Source of the DNA: Nymphalis io
Lineage: Eukaryota; Arthropoda; Insecta; Lepidoptera; Nymphalidae
Direction: 5' to 3'
NCBI RefSeq assembly: GCF_905147045.1
Contig: NC_065918.1
Span: 6,138,001 to 6,202,000, forward strand
Length of the DNA stretch: 64,000 nucleotides
This document shows, piece after piece, positions 50,319 through 62,100 of the stretch (its first letter is position 1; the number at the start of each line of letters is the position of its first letter). Below the pieces are notes generated by a model. It made no database searches. It was given only the letters and a program-made list of their open reading frames with translations, and was not told the origin of the DNA. Position numbers and translations under genes: made by a program.

Positions 50319-52520
50319 TTTTTTGCTTTTTTTAAGACGTAAAATTATTAATTTTGTATTTTATTTTAAACTTAATATGAAAATAAAAGTTTATTTCATT
50401 TCAATATTACATTTTTTGAAGATTTTTAAATATTTTCTCTCAATGTCGTACGTAATTAGTTTAGTTAGAGTTACAATATTTTAATCACTCAATAAAACAA
50501 CACTTGTTGGTTGTTGGCAAGCCGTTTTGTCTCTTTTAATAAATTTGACAATTGAAGTTTAAGCACCTGACAGATGACATTTAAATTTGTCATATTTATA
50601 GTCTATTATAGTCACAGTTCACACTATCAATAATTTCAAAGAAATCATAAATCTTAAATCATATTAACGACAATTCAGCAGAAATTAAATTAATTAATAT
50701 ATTAAGACACGCTGCCGTAAACAATATGTGTAATATGAGCAACGCGTATGGTTGGCAATGCACTGCTTTATTATTTACTTAAACCAATTACCAAGGTATA
50801 TTGAGTATAATACGATTCTATACACATCATTTCAGTATATATAATAGTATAAACTATACACGCGTGAAATATGATACTGTTTCAGCGCTGTGTATAAATA
50901 ATTGATTTCTGTGTTCTGTACAATAAATATATATTTTTTATTATACAGATATCCATAGATTGAAAATATCACGTTCATTGTAAATAATAATTATCGTTCA
51001 AAATATAGATTGATTGCGACATTCCTCCTGTTAACATAACTTGCTCTTAGCTTTGCAGGACCTATTTTGAACAGTCAAAAACGTCTCTAAGATTTCACAT
51101 CTCGTGCCCTCTCTATTGAGCCCTCTTAGGAAAAAGATAAAATCGTTTTTTTTTTAACTTTTTTATATTAATTAATTAAATATGTTTTTTATTAACTGAG
51201 AACTTAAACGTATTATTTAAACACAAAATGCTTTAATTTTGATCTATACAATCAACGGGTTGAAAATGCTATATGTTTAAGTCCAGTCCTGGCTTGTTCT
51301 GCCTTCTAGGATAATTCTAATTTCTTAGATTAGCATACTTTATTATTCCGAGTTTATTTATAAATAAACCTCTGCTTTGTCAACAATACAAAAATGTATG
51401 GAAACAATTAATGTTAAATATAAGCAATCGATGGAAACTATTTCAAATATTTGGATTTTAATCTGTTTTCCAAATCCATAATCAATGAGCAAAATGTCTG
51501 CCAATTTTTTCGTTTTCAGGTAGTCGTGATAAATCAAATGCACACATCTAGAACCATGAACAATGGATATGATAGGTTTTTTTTTAATTTTCACAACTGC
51601 GTCTCACGATAATGCAGAGCCGTAAATGTAAGCTGCATGGATCTTATTCATTCCTAGTTTGATTTGGACCATCATTCCCAAATGCGGACATTCATACAGT
51701 ATTTTTGTTAAATAATGAGTTTTAGGCCTCGCCAAAGATTGTATTAATCATTGATGTCTTCGGTTAATTATTTGCTTAACTTTAGCTTACATTGAAAAAA
51801 ATGAAAATGAGACACTTGCTCCACATGTATTAGACGTTTCTTAGTGTTTTTAACCTAGTACTGGCTAATTGCTACATAAGCCATCGAATCAATTGTTTAA
51901 AAATAAATAACCATCGACGTAATACTACTTATATCATACTTATGTTATACGTAATGTAATAAATAGACCGCTTTTTTGCTTCGATTCTCTCAATAACTAA
52001 AACATTTTTACCTTACCCTGATAAACATAATATATGGGACATAATTATTATGTCCTTTTTGTCAGCTACGTTATAATACTACGCAACTATTATATATTGT
52101 ATTATATAATAGTTGGACTTAAACTGACAAGAAATAAGGGCGATGAGAAAGATCTCGTATGGTGCTTCCAATTGGTTGTGTTTTGCGTAACAGTTCTCGA
52201 AATACAATGTCATTATTTTATTTTTGAGATATTGTAACGTACAAAAATTTAAATTTTAAAATGACAAAATGAAGTTTTTGTGCTTAGCCTATGTTATTAA
52301 TAGTCAATATTAAGGTAGTAAAACACAAAAATATCATTTTGTTATATTTTACAAAATTACCTTTTATCTGTAAATAAAATGTTGAGTTCTGAAAAATATG
52401 CATATATTTTTCTTCTATTTTCAACTTAGGTATGACATTCGCCTGAGATATGTTCGAACATAATCATATCATTCAAAAAGGGTTATAGAAAATGTTAACA
52501 TTGGTAATGTATTAAAATAA
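50319..52520. other. Intergenic region with presumed Pgant35A promoter
   Basis: It lies between the transferase start codon (50318) and the 3' end of the Rieske gene (52521), both on the minus strand. The transferase promoter should be within the first few hundred bases (about 50330-50700), but I see no clear initiator or TATA arrangement. A possible mariner relic lies at 51600-51830. Confidence 0.5.
51600..51830 (+). mobile_element. Possible mariner-type transposase relic
   Basis: The plus strand reads ASHDNAEP, close to the HDNARPH motif of mariner transposases. About 15 codons later comes a stretch reading HS(stop)FDLDHHSQMRTF, which aligns in spacing with HPPYSPDLAPTDYHLF. Stops interrupt it and no terminal repeats were identified. 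Low-confidence reading by motif spacing. Confidence 0.3.
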
Positions 52521-53357
52521 CTAACCTACCAACACAACAGTATCAGAAAGAAATATATAAGGAGGCACTTCTAAATTAAGAGGAGCTGGTCCCTTTCGTG
52601 CTCTTCCAACATTATCATAATGGCTTCCATGACAAGGGCAATAAAATCCACCGGCCCAGTCACCCGAGTTAGGCACGGGAACACAACCCAAGTGTGTACA
52701 AATTCCAATAACTACTAACCATTCTGGTTTTATGGTACGCTGTTCAGGACTCTCAGGATCTTTTAAAGCTGAAAAAGGTGTATTCGCTTCTGCTAATATT
52801 TCACCCTCAGTTCTATGTTTAATAAAGAGAGGTTTCCCACGCCACTTATAAGAAGAACACATGCCTGGTGCGATATTTTTAATGTCTACTTCTATTGTAG
52901 CCATAGCCAAAACATCGGCTGGTGCTGACATACTTGATAAAAAGTGCACTAATTCCGACTTTAATCCATACATTCCACATAGTAAACCAAATAAACCAGT
53001 AACATAGGTGTATCCATGTTTTTCATCACCAGAATGCCATTTTGTGTGTTTCAGATCCTTAAACTTTTCTTTTCTATAGTCATCGAAACTAGGATACTGA
53101 ATATCACGGTGTAGCTTGGGACAATCTTTTTGAAATCGAACCTGATTCCAAAACATTAATCTAGTAGGAAAAGGAACCAATTGTAACTGAAAATCTGTTC
53201 TCTGTATTATCGGAGATGAATTGTTTAAGAATACTTCTTTTTTATTAACCAAAGTCTTTAACAAATATAAATGTTTGAATTGAGAATCGCCGTTACATGA
53301 ATATTTCCAAAAAACTCTTCTACATTTTGCTATACTGCAACTATTCATAAAGTTCAT
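52521..53357 (-). CDS. UQCRFS1-like: Rieske iron-sulfur protein of cytochrome bc1 (intronless, divergent)
   Basis: A single open frame of 278 residues. The Rieske subunit carries electrons from ubiquinol to cytochrome c1 in mitochondrial complex III. Visible: a basic N-terminus without early acidic residues, consistent with a mitochondrial presequence; a hydrophobic segment (about 117-136); the hinge-like SSMSAPADVLAMA; KWRGKPLFIKHRT; and both cluster-binding boxes CTHLGC (220-225) and CPCHGSHYD (240-248), ending VVLVG. All four ligands (C220, H222, C240, H243) and the disulfide pair C225/C242 are present. Unusual: the first 140 residues diverge from the canonical protein, one residue is added before the second box (GDWAGGFYC), and there is no intron. 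It may be a retroduplicated, perhaps germline-biased, paralogue, or the only copy in a species that lost introns; the sequence alone cannot tell. Confidence 0.9.
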   Translation of the reverse strand: MNFMNSCSIAKCRRVFWKYSCNGDSQFKHLYLLKTLVNKKEVFLNNSSPIIQRTDFQLQLVPFPTRLMFWNQVRFQKDCPKLHRDIQYPSFDDYRKEKFKDLKHTKWHSGDEKHGYTYVTGLFGLLCGMYGLKSELVHFLSSMSAPADVLAMATIEVDIKNIAPGMCSSYKWRGKPLFIKHRTEGEILAEANTPFSALKDPESPEQRTIKPEWLVVIGICTHLGCVPVPNSGDWAGGFYCPCHGSHYDNVGRARKGPAPLNLEVPPYIFLSDTVVLVG

Positions 53358-53719
53358 TTTCTTTAAAATATATACGATATTTTATTAATTGAACTCTAAC
53401 AGCGCCATAACATAACAAAATAACTTTGACCATTTCAGTAATGTCATGTTTTTTTTACATTGTCATTTTTATAATGTCATCATAAAAAGTTTCATGTAGG
53501 GGTCCCTACGTGAAACTTTTTACTCTCTTTGATAAGTTTTTTACGTACTGTTAGTATAGTGTAACTGCGACTTATAGTTAAAACATAGATAAAATAGATA
53601 GATAGTATCATCAAACAAACATTTGTTTGAGTCATCTAAAATAATTCCAATAATTTAATCGAAATAAACTATATTTTCTTAACTAATTAAAATTAATTAA
53701 TTATTAAATAGGCTATTAT

Positions 53720-54375
53720 AAAAACAGCTTCACGGAAACTCGGAGTTCTGAACAAGGTGCGGCGTGTTTTCACGCCACAATAACTGGGCCTGTTATACAA
53801 AACACAGGTACGGTCTTGCGTTGAATATTGCTCGCACCTTTGGGATGGCTCCGCTAAGTACCTACTGGAGGCCTTGGACCGGTTGCAGCAACGTGCAGTA
53901 CGCATTATTGGCGACGTAAAGGTCACAAACACCCTTGAACCTTTACAATTGCGTCGCGAGATAGCAGCACTGAGCGCTTTCTATCGACTGTATCACGGCG
54001 AGTGCTCTGAGGAATTATTCTCTCTAATTCCTGCTTCCCCCTTCCTTCTTAAGTCCACGCGAGCTGGTTCTCGATGTCACCGCCTAACTGTGACATCAAT
54101 TCCATCGCGCACAAAGAAATTTGGCAACTCCTTTCTTTGTCGCACTACCAAAAAATGGAATTCCTTACCAGCTCACGTGTTCCCCTCCTCTTACAACCCG
54201 GGTTCCTTCAAACGAGGCGTGAGGAGGCATCTTGCGGGCCGGCAAGGCGGGGACGGCTAGTACAGAACATTCTTCCCGACAGTACTGGCCGTCGTCGCGT
54301 TTGGACTCTACTACCATTTACCATCAGGTGGAGTAGAGTCATTTGCCATCCCGGGGCATATAAAAAAAAAAAAAA
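53720..54375 (+). pseudogene. 5'-truncated Jockey/CR1-type LINE with intact C-terminal frame
   Basis: The plus frame reads VEYCSHLWDG, then LDRLQQRAVRIIGD, YHGECSEELFSL, TKKWNSLPAHVFP and ends FKRGVRRHLAGRQ. This is the typical C-terminal tail of these reverse transcriptases. The last part is open to a stop near 54260. It is followed by a hairpin gactctac (54304-54311) / gtagagtc (54333-54340) and a poly-A run. The 5' part is missing, as in most LINE insertions. Related but not identical to 45178-46576; the tail is near identical to 39137-39297. Confidence 0.85.
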
Positions 54376-54527
54376 CTAATTCGATAAGAAAAATTCAATA
54401 AAATAATGTTCAGTATAAGAAATAGATGACACTGATTTTTTATTCTACAAAAAAATGTCTTAACTTGTTTGGCTACTTTAAAAACTGTTTAGAATAACTG
54501 TAAGTTGACTCAATTGTAATAAAATTA

Positions 54528-55140
54528 GCCTCGTGTCTAGTGGTTAGCTTAAAATGGTCGGACAGTGGAATGGGACGCTAACGCGACGTGAACAGTTATA
54601 ATATACTAGTCATATGGAAGACATCACAAAGCCCTGTCGTACAATACAACCGGAGCGCAGCGCAAAAACAACCGCTTCCACATTAGAATCACTTAATCTT
54701 TTGTGTCAAAATGCTCCAGAAATCACGCCATGACTAGCGGGGCAGCCGAAGCGATGCTGACGCTAGCGTCACGCCCACAGTGTGACATCCACGCCGCGCT
54801 GCAGTCACGCGAACGTCTCGTCACCGCCCCGCCTGGTCCGATCTCTAACCAGGTCTTAAGGCCGCAGACCCTGAGACAGACTCTGGAATTTGAGCCCTTA
54901 CTGGGTTAGATTCCAGTGTCGGACAACAAAAACTTATTGTTTTTTTTTGTTGACAAAGTCTCAGTCGCAGACCGGAAATGTCTAGTACCTAGACCTCAGA
55001 GAGCTTGTAAAGCCAAAGGTGCTATGCCTCGGCTCTCATGGATGTGTTGGATTAGCCGGCTTTTCAGTTATGAGAGTGTACTAGTGTTTGTGCACACCTT
55101 TGTGCACACCTTTGTGCACAAACACTATCACGGAAGCTTA
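54528..55140 (+). repeat. Family A SINE interrupted by a 300-bp insertion
   Basis: The head stops after 'gtctagtggttagctt' (54550), and the SINE resumes at 'ttaaggccgcagaccctgag' (54856). The rest of the body follows with 'agtcgcagaccggaaatg' and a triplicated 'tttgtgcacacc'-type end. TTAA occurs at both junctions. The inserted segment is about 54552-54855. Confidence 0.65.
54552..54855. mobile_element. Insertion of unknown type inside a SINE head
   Basis: About 300 bp, strikingly GC-rich in its second half ('cgctagcgtcacgcccacag', 'cgtctcgtcaccgccccgcc'), flanked by TTAA on both sides. I see no clear inverted ends. It could be a small DNA transposon with TTAA targets, a filler at a rearrangement, or a composite. 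A 68-codon frame crosses its end into the SINE and is not a gene. Confidence 0.4.
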
Positions 55141-55374
55141 ATTTTCATAACATACTTAAGTTAATGAATGAATGTACACTTACAACACAATAATGAATGT
55201 ACACTTTAGACGAATTCGCGAGCGCAACGAATTATTTGGCAGTTTATTAAGTCATACTATTTAAACTTAGGGTATGGTAATAATGTGGTAGATTACAATT
55301 AACAATTATAAATTTGAATAAATATTCAACAAAACAGTTTCATAATCAAGTTTAAGCTTATGTGCGACCCGTAA

Positions 55375-55500
55375 ACACATACTGCATTCGGCGGTGCCAA
55401 GGCTCTCTGACGTAACTCGTGAAAGTAGATGTCTTAATAGAGCTCGACGTGTTTGTAGTAAGTGTCTAACAAGCCGCGGCAAGCAAGTGAGTGCTGAGTT
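55375..55500 (+). promoter_or_regulatory. GC-richer block, possible 5' UTR exon
   Basis: A less AT-rich block ends in a donor-like 'gcaagcaagtgagtgctg'. The secreted-protein gene at 57802 starts right after an acceptor-like 'taatttaag', so this block could be its untranslated first exon with a 2.3-kb intron. This is inference from spacing and splice signals only. Confidence 0.25.
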
Positions 55501-56120
55501 ATTATTTAATAATTAATTGGACGTGCGATTTGTTTTGTATTCTTTTTTCTTAGTCTTCTTTATAAGTTTTGGCATATTTTATAAGTTTATATCTTTATGA
55601 AGTGTAACTGTTTTAATTCACAGTACATAAAATTAGGTTAAGACCGCGATTTTGTGTGATTAAAACTAAAAAGGTATCGTACTATAAAATCTTAGTATTC
55701 ATGTAAATATAGAAAGATTTATTACTTTAATTCCTAAATTATCCGTATTGAATATGTACTATAATATTTTATCAATTGTTACAAATTTAATATTTTTTTA
55801 TTTGTAATATTTATAATGTAATTAAAAAAATATTAATAACCCATATTAAAATACGATCGTAATACCTAGCTACGTAGTTATCTATATATTATCTAAATTG
55901 TAATAATCATTATTAATATCCCTATTGACTGCAATATTGAAGTATTCTTTTAAATATAAATACTCATAACTACTCATCTGAGTTGCAATTTCTTGTCAGA
56001 TTACTTAATCGTTATCTTTCGGAATATCTGCACAGGATGTTAAATTATGCATGACCTTAATAATATTTGTTTTTATTTATCCAAAAATTAGTCGGCATCC
56101 TAAACAAAAGGACCTATAAT

Positions 56121-56513
56121 AATCTATACTAGTATTATAAATGTGACAGTAATTCTGTCATATTTATATTATATATATTCATGTATGTCTGTTACACTTC
56201 CACTGATAAAATAATTCTTGAATAAATTAATATTAATATATAATAATAATAAATCTTGATTAAATTCGGTACAGTATGCTTGAACCCCAAGAAAGGAAGG
56301 ACAAGGCTACTTTTTATAAAAAATGGGATAAAGCTTTGTGTGCAACTTCTTCAATATTTAAGTTGGAAATGTAGATAATATTAAGATTGAGATGTAGATT
56401 ATTAGAGTTTTTGCAAAATTTCTTTCATAATAGTAGTAGTAATAGAGGATGAAAAATAGTACGGTGTTCCCGTGGTTAGTACGAGAGTAGACAAACTGCC
56501 GGGGTCAGCTAGT
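56121..56513 (+). mobile_element. Non-autonomous Helitron-like element
   Basis: It starts 'atctatactagtattataa' and ends 'ccggggtcagctagt', the complement of the terminus at 15648. The interior is AT-rich, with 'tgaaccccaagaaaggaag' near 56281. The CTAG-type end fits Helitrons, which end CTRR; the terminal hairpin was not verified. Confidence 0.5.
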
Positions 56514-56645
56514 TTATTATTCAATAATCAAATGAATACAAAGTGGTTATATAAATAAGTATAATTTAATAATCTGTCTCTTAAATTTGTATTATATAAT
56601 TTACATTTAATATGTCACTGTATAAATTTCTCATACTAAGGCACT

Positions 56646-57146
56646 TCATAATTGAATTAAATAGTTATGGGCGACCACCAAAAAGTAAAGCCATACCTCG
56701 ATAAATATTGTCAAAACAATGGAAGTTAGAACCATGGTGACAGTAGATATTTTCTTTATTATACATGCGTTTTTAATGAAGAAACATGATACAGGGGCAC
56801 TTATAGCCCCAAATATGAGAAGTAAACACATTGCCAATAAAGTCCAGACGCCTACAGATAACGCTCCTCGGGATTGAGAAGTTGCACCCACAAATAAAAG
56901 GGCATTCCCTACCGTCAGTAGTAAAGATGACAAGCCAATCGTTAATAATACAGCTTTTTTTAAAGTTTCATCCACTCTCGGTCGGCGTCCTAGTATGTAA
57001 ACTAATAACGCATTTTCTATTATACCGTAGAGTATTATTCCTGCCAAACCGACCCCTCCGGAACCTAGGCCAAATAGGGCGATCAAATAAGTTGCGTATT
57101 TTGGAGGAAAAGTACCGAAACATCTAGTCACTTCGGGCATATTCAT
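56646..57146 (-). CDS. Four-transmembrane protein of unknown function
   Basis: A single open frame of 166 residues with four hydrophobic segments at about 18-43, 66-88, 96-121 and 133-158, and a short hydrophilic loop (GRRPRVDETLKK) after the first. The N-terminus MNMPEVTRCFGTFPPKY has a cysteine-containing short tail. The layout resembles small insect four-helix membrane proteins related to MARVEL/LAPTM-like or DUF-type families; I cannot name the family. Two methionines open the frame (codons 1 and 3). No intron is visible. It points away from the secreted-protein gene 655 bp to its right, so the two are divergent. Confidence 0.7.
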   Translation of the reverse strand: MNMPEVTRCFGTFPPKYATYLIALFGLGSGGVGLAGIILYGIIENALLVYILGRRPRVDETLKKAVLLTIGLSSLLLTVGNALLFVGATSQSRGALSVGVWTLLAMCLLLIFGAISAPVSCFFIKNACIIKKISTVTMVLTSIVLTIFIEVWLYFLVVAHNYLIQL

Positions 57147-57458
57147 TTTGGTTTGATTTTAATTTAAAAAAAAATATGCTGGTTTAAAGTACGTTTCGTT
57201 ATTTTTTGACAGACAGGTAATAAAAAAATATTAACTATTTGCTGACAATATTTCCACATATAATAACTCTTTTAGGAAATTATAATAATAAACAATAGTG
57301 TTATTTTGGTTTATAAATATTTGCATTCGATTAGTTGATTATATTAATATAAGCTTAGGACAGATGACATCAGTCCACAGTACATACTTAATCCTGTGGG
57401 TACCTACATATTATTAAGTAATTTTATCGTAATAAACAATAAATTCATAAAAGTAAAG

Positions 57459-57712
57459 TAACAGCCTCAATGTTCCACTGGGCTGATGCTTACGCTCCTA
57501 TTGATGACAGGGTTTGGAGCTATTCTACCACGTTGCTCCAATACGGGTTGCTGCATACAAAGTGGCAAAATTTCTATGAAATTAGACACATGCAGGTTTG
57601 CTCACGATGTTTACCTTCACGCACATAAATATTTGCTGTCCTTGCCGGATTAGAGCCCGCGATCATCTGTTAAGATACACGCATTCTAACTACTGGGCTA
57701 CCATCTCGGCTC
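57459..57712 (-). repeat. tRNA-derived SINE, family B
   Basis: Reverse orientation: 'ttccactgggctgatgct', 'ctaccacgttgctccaatac', 'aaattagacacatgcagg', 'attagagcccgcgatcatc', 'ctactgggctaccatctcgg'. It lies between two divergent genes, about 90 bp before the start codon at 57802, so it is in or near the promoter or a 5' intron of that gene. Confidence 0.7.
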
Positions 57713-57801
57713 GATATTAAAACATAAATATAACAATAATATCACAATTTTTAGTCTCAGACAAATGTTTTTTAATTTTATTACGTTGCATTAATTTAAG
57801 G

Positions 57802-58790
57802 ATGTCAAGAATTCTATATGTATTACTGGGCCTAGCAGGGGTCATGTCGATACCTGTGGATGAACCAATTCGAATCGACTTGCCAGTTTACGACCAACCG
57901 CGATCAGCTTCAAATGTTCCATTAACACAACCTTTAGAACCAGAGAATCACCCTGTTTCCAATACAAACAATGACAAATCATCTGCTGGAAATCTTTTAA
58001 CAAAAGGACCGGTGTTCAACATATTGGGTAACAAAATTAGCCCAGAATATCCAGTCGTGAGTATTTATTGGACGAAATAATTAAGATTTTTTTAATTAAA
58101 AATGATACGTAAAATCCTTAGTGGAAATTGCAGTAAAAAATATTTCTTACTATCTCGTAATAGACATTAAACCTTATTTCTTTCAATTTCTCATTTTTAA
58201 TTATAATGATATAAAAATTAAAATACGATTTCAGGTTGGATCTGTAAATGACGCCGGATTTTTTTCACCTCCTGTTACAAAACTGGAAAGCGCCTTGTTA
58301 GAAACTGAAGGTTATGGTAGCAAAACATTGTCGATTAAAGAAAATGCACAGAATATTGTAGCCGGCTTTCTTCAGGTTTGGTTTAGGAAATAATGTTAGA
58401 GCGTTGTAATTATAAAATGTCTACATAATGTATATATTTTTACAGCCTAAGCCCATAGTGGATACGATCAGGGAAGAAGACAAGTATGGAAACGATGGAG
58501 ATAAATTTCGTAACGCTGGTCGAGCTATTGTTGGAGGTGCTGAAGGAATTTCGAATTTTTTCAATTCCATTCTGGAGGTCAGTTTTTACGTATCAATACT
58601 TAGACTATATCATTTTATGTTAATATTTAAAATATCGGTTACTGCTCTTGTTTGCGCTTGATGTAATAAATAAATAAAATTAATATCATATTATCTTCGT
58701 CTGCAGGTTCCTAGTAAAATAATAAGAAGCATCACACGCGCTGCTTCAGAGAAGTTAAACAATCTTGGTGGTAAATTGATAGGTTTATAG
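57802..58790 (+). CDS. Small secreted protein of unknown function, four exons
   Basis: The exons 57802-58056, 58235-58375, 58446-58577 and 58707-58790 (TAG) have GT-AG borders, and every intron is phase 0. The joined protein is 203 residues. It begins with a signal peptide (MSRILYVLLGLAGVMS, probable cleavage before IPVDEP). A Pro/Asn/Ser-rich segment follows, then exon 2 (SVNDAGFFSPPV...), exon 3 rich in Asp/Glu/Lys/Gly with GGAEGISNFFNSILE, and exon 4 with SEKLNNLGGKLIGL, which looks amphipathic. There are no cysteines in the assembled chain, so it is not a disulfide-rich peptide. I do not recognise the family. The introns are short (70-180 bp). The start was chosen because the signal peptide follows the first ATG directly; 'taatttaag' before it could be an acceptor from an upstream UTR exon. 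Confidence 0.75.
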
Positions 58791-60409
58791 AATAAGTTTT
58801 AAAGTAAAATGTATATAAATTAGATACATCGTTTTTTTTTTACATACCTATTATGGGCCACGTAAATATTAGCAAGAGTACATATTTCTTATATGAAATA
58901 CGAAAAACTTGTGCCAACACGATCCGTTGTGATGTCGTAGACCTATTTTTCTGTGAGTTCTAGTATTTCTTTTAATGCGATTTTAGTAATGACATGTATT
59001 ATTTTAAATATATTCAATGAATAACGAGACCCATCACCTAAATATATTCATATTAATCTATTGTTAATTTATGACCACAGACCGTGTATGTCAGATTGAA
59101 AAAAAAACGTAAAAGAAAGATAATTAATCAATTATTTAATGCGTGTACAACGAAATCTGAAAAATTATTCTAAATCTATAGATATGGGTTTCCGCAATAT
59201 TCAAAATTTAATTTACAAAGGGATAAAAAATGATACAAATGTATCAAAATGACTAAAAGTTATAAGTTCAATTTACTAAAAAACTAAACAAAATTTGCTC
59301 AAAATTAATAACACATTGGTAAATGTCGCCATTGTATTTGAATTATCTTAAGAAATCTATGTTTAAGTGGGTACTTACACATTTATATTTTGTGACTCAT
59401 CACGTGGATGCGCGTCAGCCAGTTAACAATAGTTGGGATGCATCGTTGAAACGGAACAAGCAGGTAAACCGAAAAATGTACAAATATATATGTTTTTTTG
59501 GGATAATTTTATTTATTCACGATAAAACATATTTTAATAACATTTAGAATAACACAGAGATTTATTATCTAATTACATAGAACTCTAAATAATATCGTAA
59601 CCCTTTTCATATACTAGAATTAAATATGAAATAAGTAGATTTACAGAAAAAAAAAATTAAAACATCGTTATTACATATGTATATTTATGCATACTATGCA
59701 AATCTATACAAAAAATAAAAGTATTCACGAAATACTTCATGTAACTTAATAGATTTGAACATTTTTCAATCAATACAGAGACCGATAGTCCGTCCGTCCG
59801 CCTGTACATACCCGTATCTTGCCCGTAAATGAGAGATTTTAAAGTGCTTAGACACGGCGAGCTGCTGTGATTAGCGAATAGGTTAATAAAAAAAAGGTTC
59901 TTTTAACTTTTTATATAAACATCATTTTTGATACAAATCGTGTCTATATTAATCACTTTGAAATAATATTCAATTATTTTTTCCTTTGCAAATAAATCAA
60001 AGTTAAAAGCAGAATGTATAGTATTTTAAATCTGAATACTTTATATACTTTATAACATATACAAAAACAAATACATACATAAAGTATAAATAAAGGTATA
60101 AACAATAGTCAATATATATAACGTTTGACCACTTATCAAATTATATGTATGCTTCAGTTTATATGCATTTATAATATGTATGAAACTAGTAGTAACTTTT
60201 TAGTCATTATACCAAGGCGTTAAATAAAATTATTATAAACGAAATTCACAAGACAATGAAATTATCTTACTAATTAAAATGTGAAAATATCTCATCGCTT
60301 GTAAATAATGTCTATTTGCACCATATTTTATTTTAAACCGCCTTACATAGGTTAATATGACTCTTTTCAGTATGTGAAATACTTACGATATATTAATAAG
60401 TTAATACAT

Positions 60410-60411
<2 letters not shown>

Positions 60412-60456
<45 letters not shown>
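60412..60456. repeat. (AT)n microsatellite
   Basis: An uninterrupted AT dinucleotide run in intergenic DNA. Confidence 0.9.
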
Positions 60457-60459
<3 letters not shown>

Positions 60460-62100
60460 GTTACTTTAAAATAAAATGCATATTAAGTTTTTTTTTTAAA
60501 CTTGATGTTACGTGTTATATACATTAAATACGTACTTAACTTTCTATAAGCAGTGATAACATATAATTACTTATACTATCATTATTAATACCTACTTTAA
60601 TATTTTATAATATGAAGAAAAAGATAAAAATCTGATATTCAAATTTTTCAATTCCAATATTGAAGAAAATATATTTTTGAAAATTTTTAAATCTGCGTAC
60701 ATGGCGTAAATTTGTAACTTTGTCATATACGACAATAGATTGAATTTGAAACGAGTATGACAGAGAGAGTGATATATTGATCACGCATTTTATTAATGAC
60801 AAGGATTAAAAAATAAAAGTTAATTTTAAATTTTCATTCTCTAATATTTCATTAACTTCTATTCTACAAAGGTTACATTACCTTATACTTTATCAACACA
60901 AAAACTTGCCACAGAATTAATGATTATATATTATTTAGATTATTCAATCAATAAAATTTAGAATGATTAATACATAAGAGTCAGACATATAGAGTTATCT
61001 GCTAGATTAAGATTCTCATCAAATTTTAAGTTTTTTTTTTTTAATAAATATATGCTACTACACACATACAAACATCCTTAAAATCAAATATTATATATTT
61101 TTTTAAATTAAAGCTTTAAATTAAAAATAAAATCCAAAATCATATTTTGTAATAATTATGATATACGATATATATAATCATATATAAATATACAGCCCTT
61201 GTCTGTTATCAGGTTGTGTGTGGTATAATATATATTTACATATTTACATCTTTCAACTCATCAATGGATACATATTAAAATACAAGACAAAAATTGTGTA
61301 TAAAAAACATTTTACAGTTAAAATCCATATATAACATATTTTGTATACTTATTATTTCGAGAATGCAAATTACGGTCGTTCTTTTTAGTTCATTTTTGGA
61401 ATTATATATCATTCCATAATAAATTATATATATGAATGAGGAGAATAAAATATTAATTTATAACTAATAATTAACTAATTGCAAAAAAAAATCAACTTAT
61501 ATAAAGGCAATAATTGTTGCTGTCATACATGATGCTGATAAAACTTATTTCATACTTATGAATTACAAAATCACACTTGCCCGGGAATCAAAACCTACAA
61601 ACGTCACACATTTACATTATTAAATTTCAAAGAAAGTGACAATTAATACTTTTCAACGAGTAGATATTCAAAATTGTTAATATATTATATAATAAGTAAT
61701 AGTGCATACGGAAATGAGTTAACAATAGCTATTACAGTTAAGTTACAAACGTGAATATTCATAAATATCGTATAACGTTCGCTTGTACGAAAGAAAGTTA
61801 ATTTGTAGATTAATTAAATCAATTAATATATAAAATTCTCATTGTATAACATCATTCGAAGCATCATTTAAAAAATGCTTTGTCGTAGCTATATCATAAA
61901 CGAATTAATTATCTTGAATGATTCGTAATACTTTGTGACAGTTATAGTACCAGCTTTGTAAATGATGTTTTCGTTAAATACTAGACTACTTCATATAAAT
62001 AACAAAAAATAACAGTAAATATATTATAAATAAACAATACGGCATAGCTTTCAAATATAATGCAAAATAATATATCTAATAACTCTAAAAGACCTTGGTC

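Noticed and set aside
54703..54909. A GC-rich 68-codon open frame
   Set aside because: It crosses the junction between the unknown insert and the SINE body, so it cannot be one gene.
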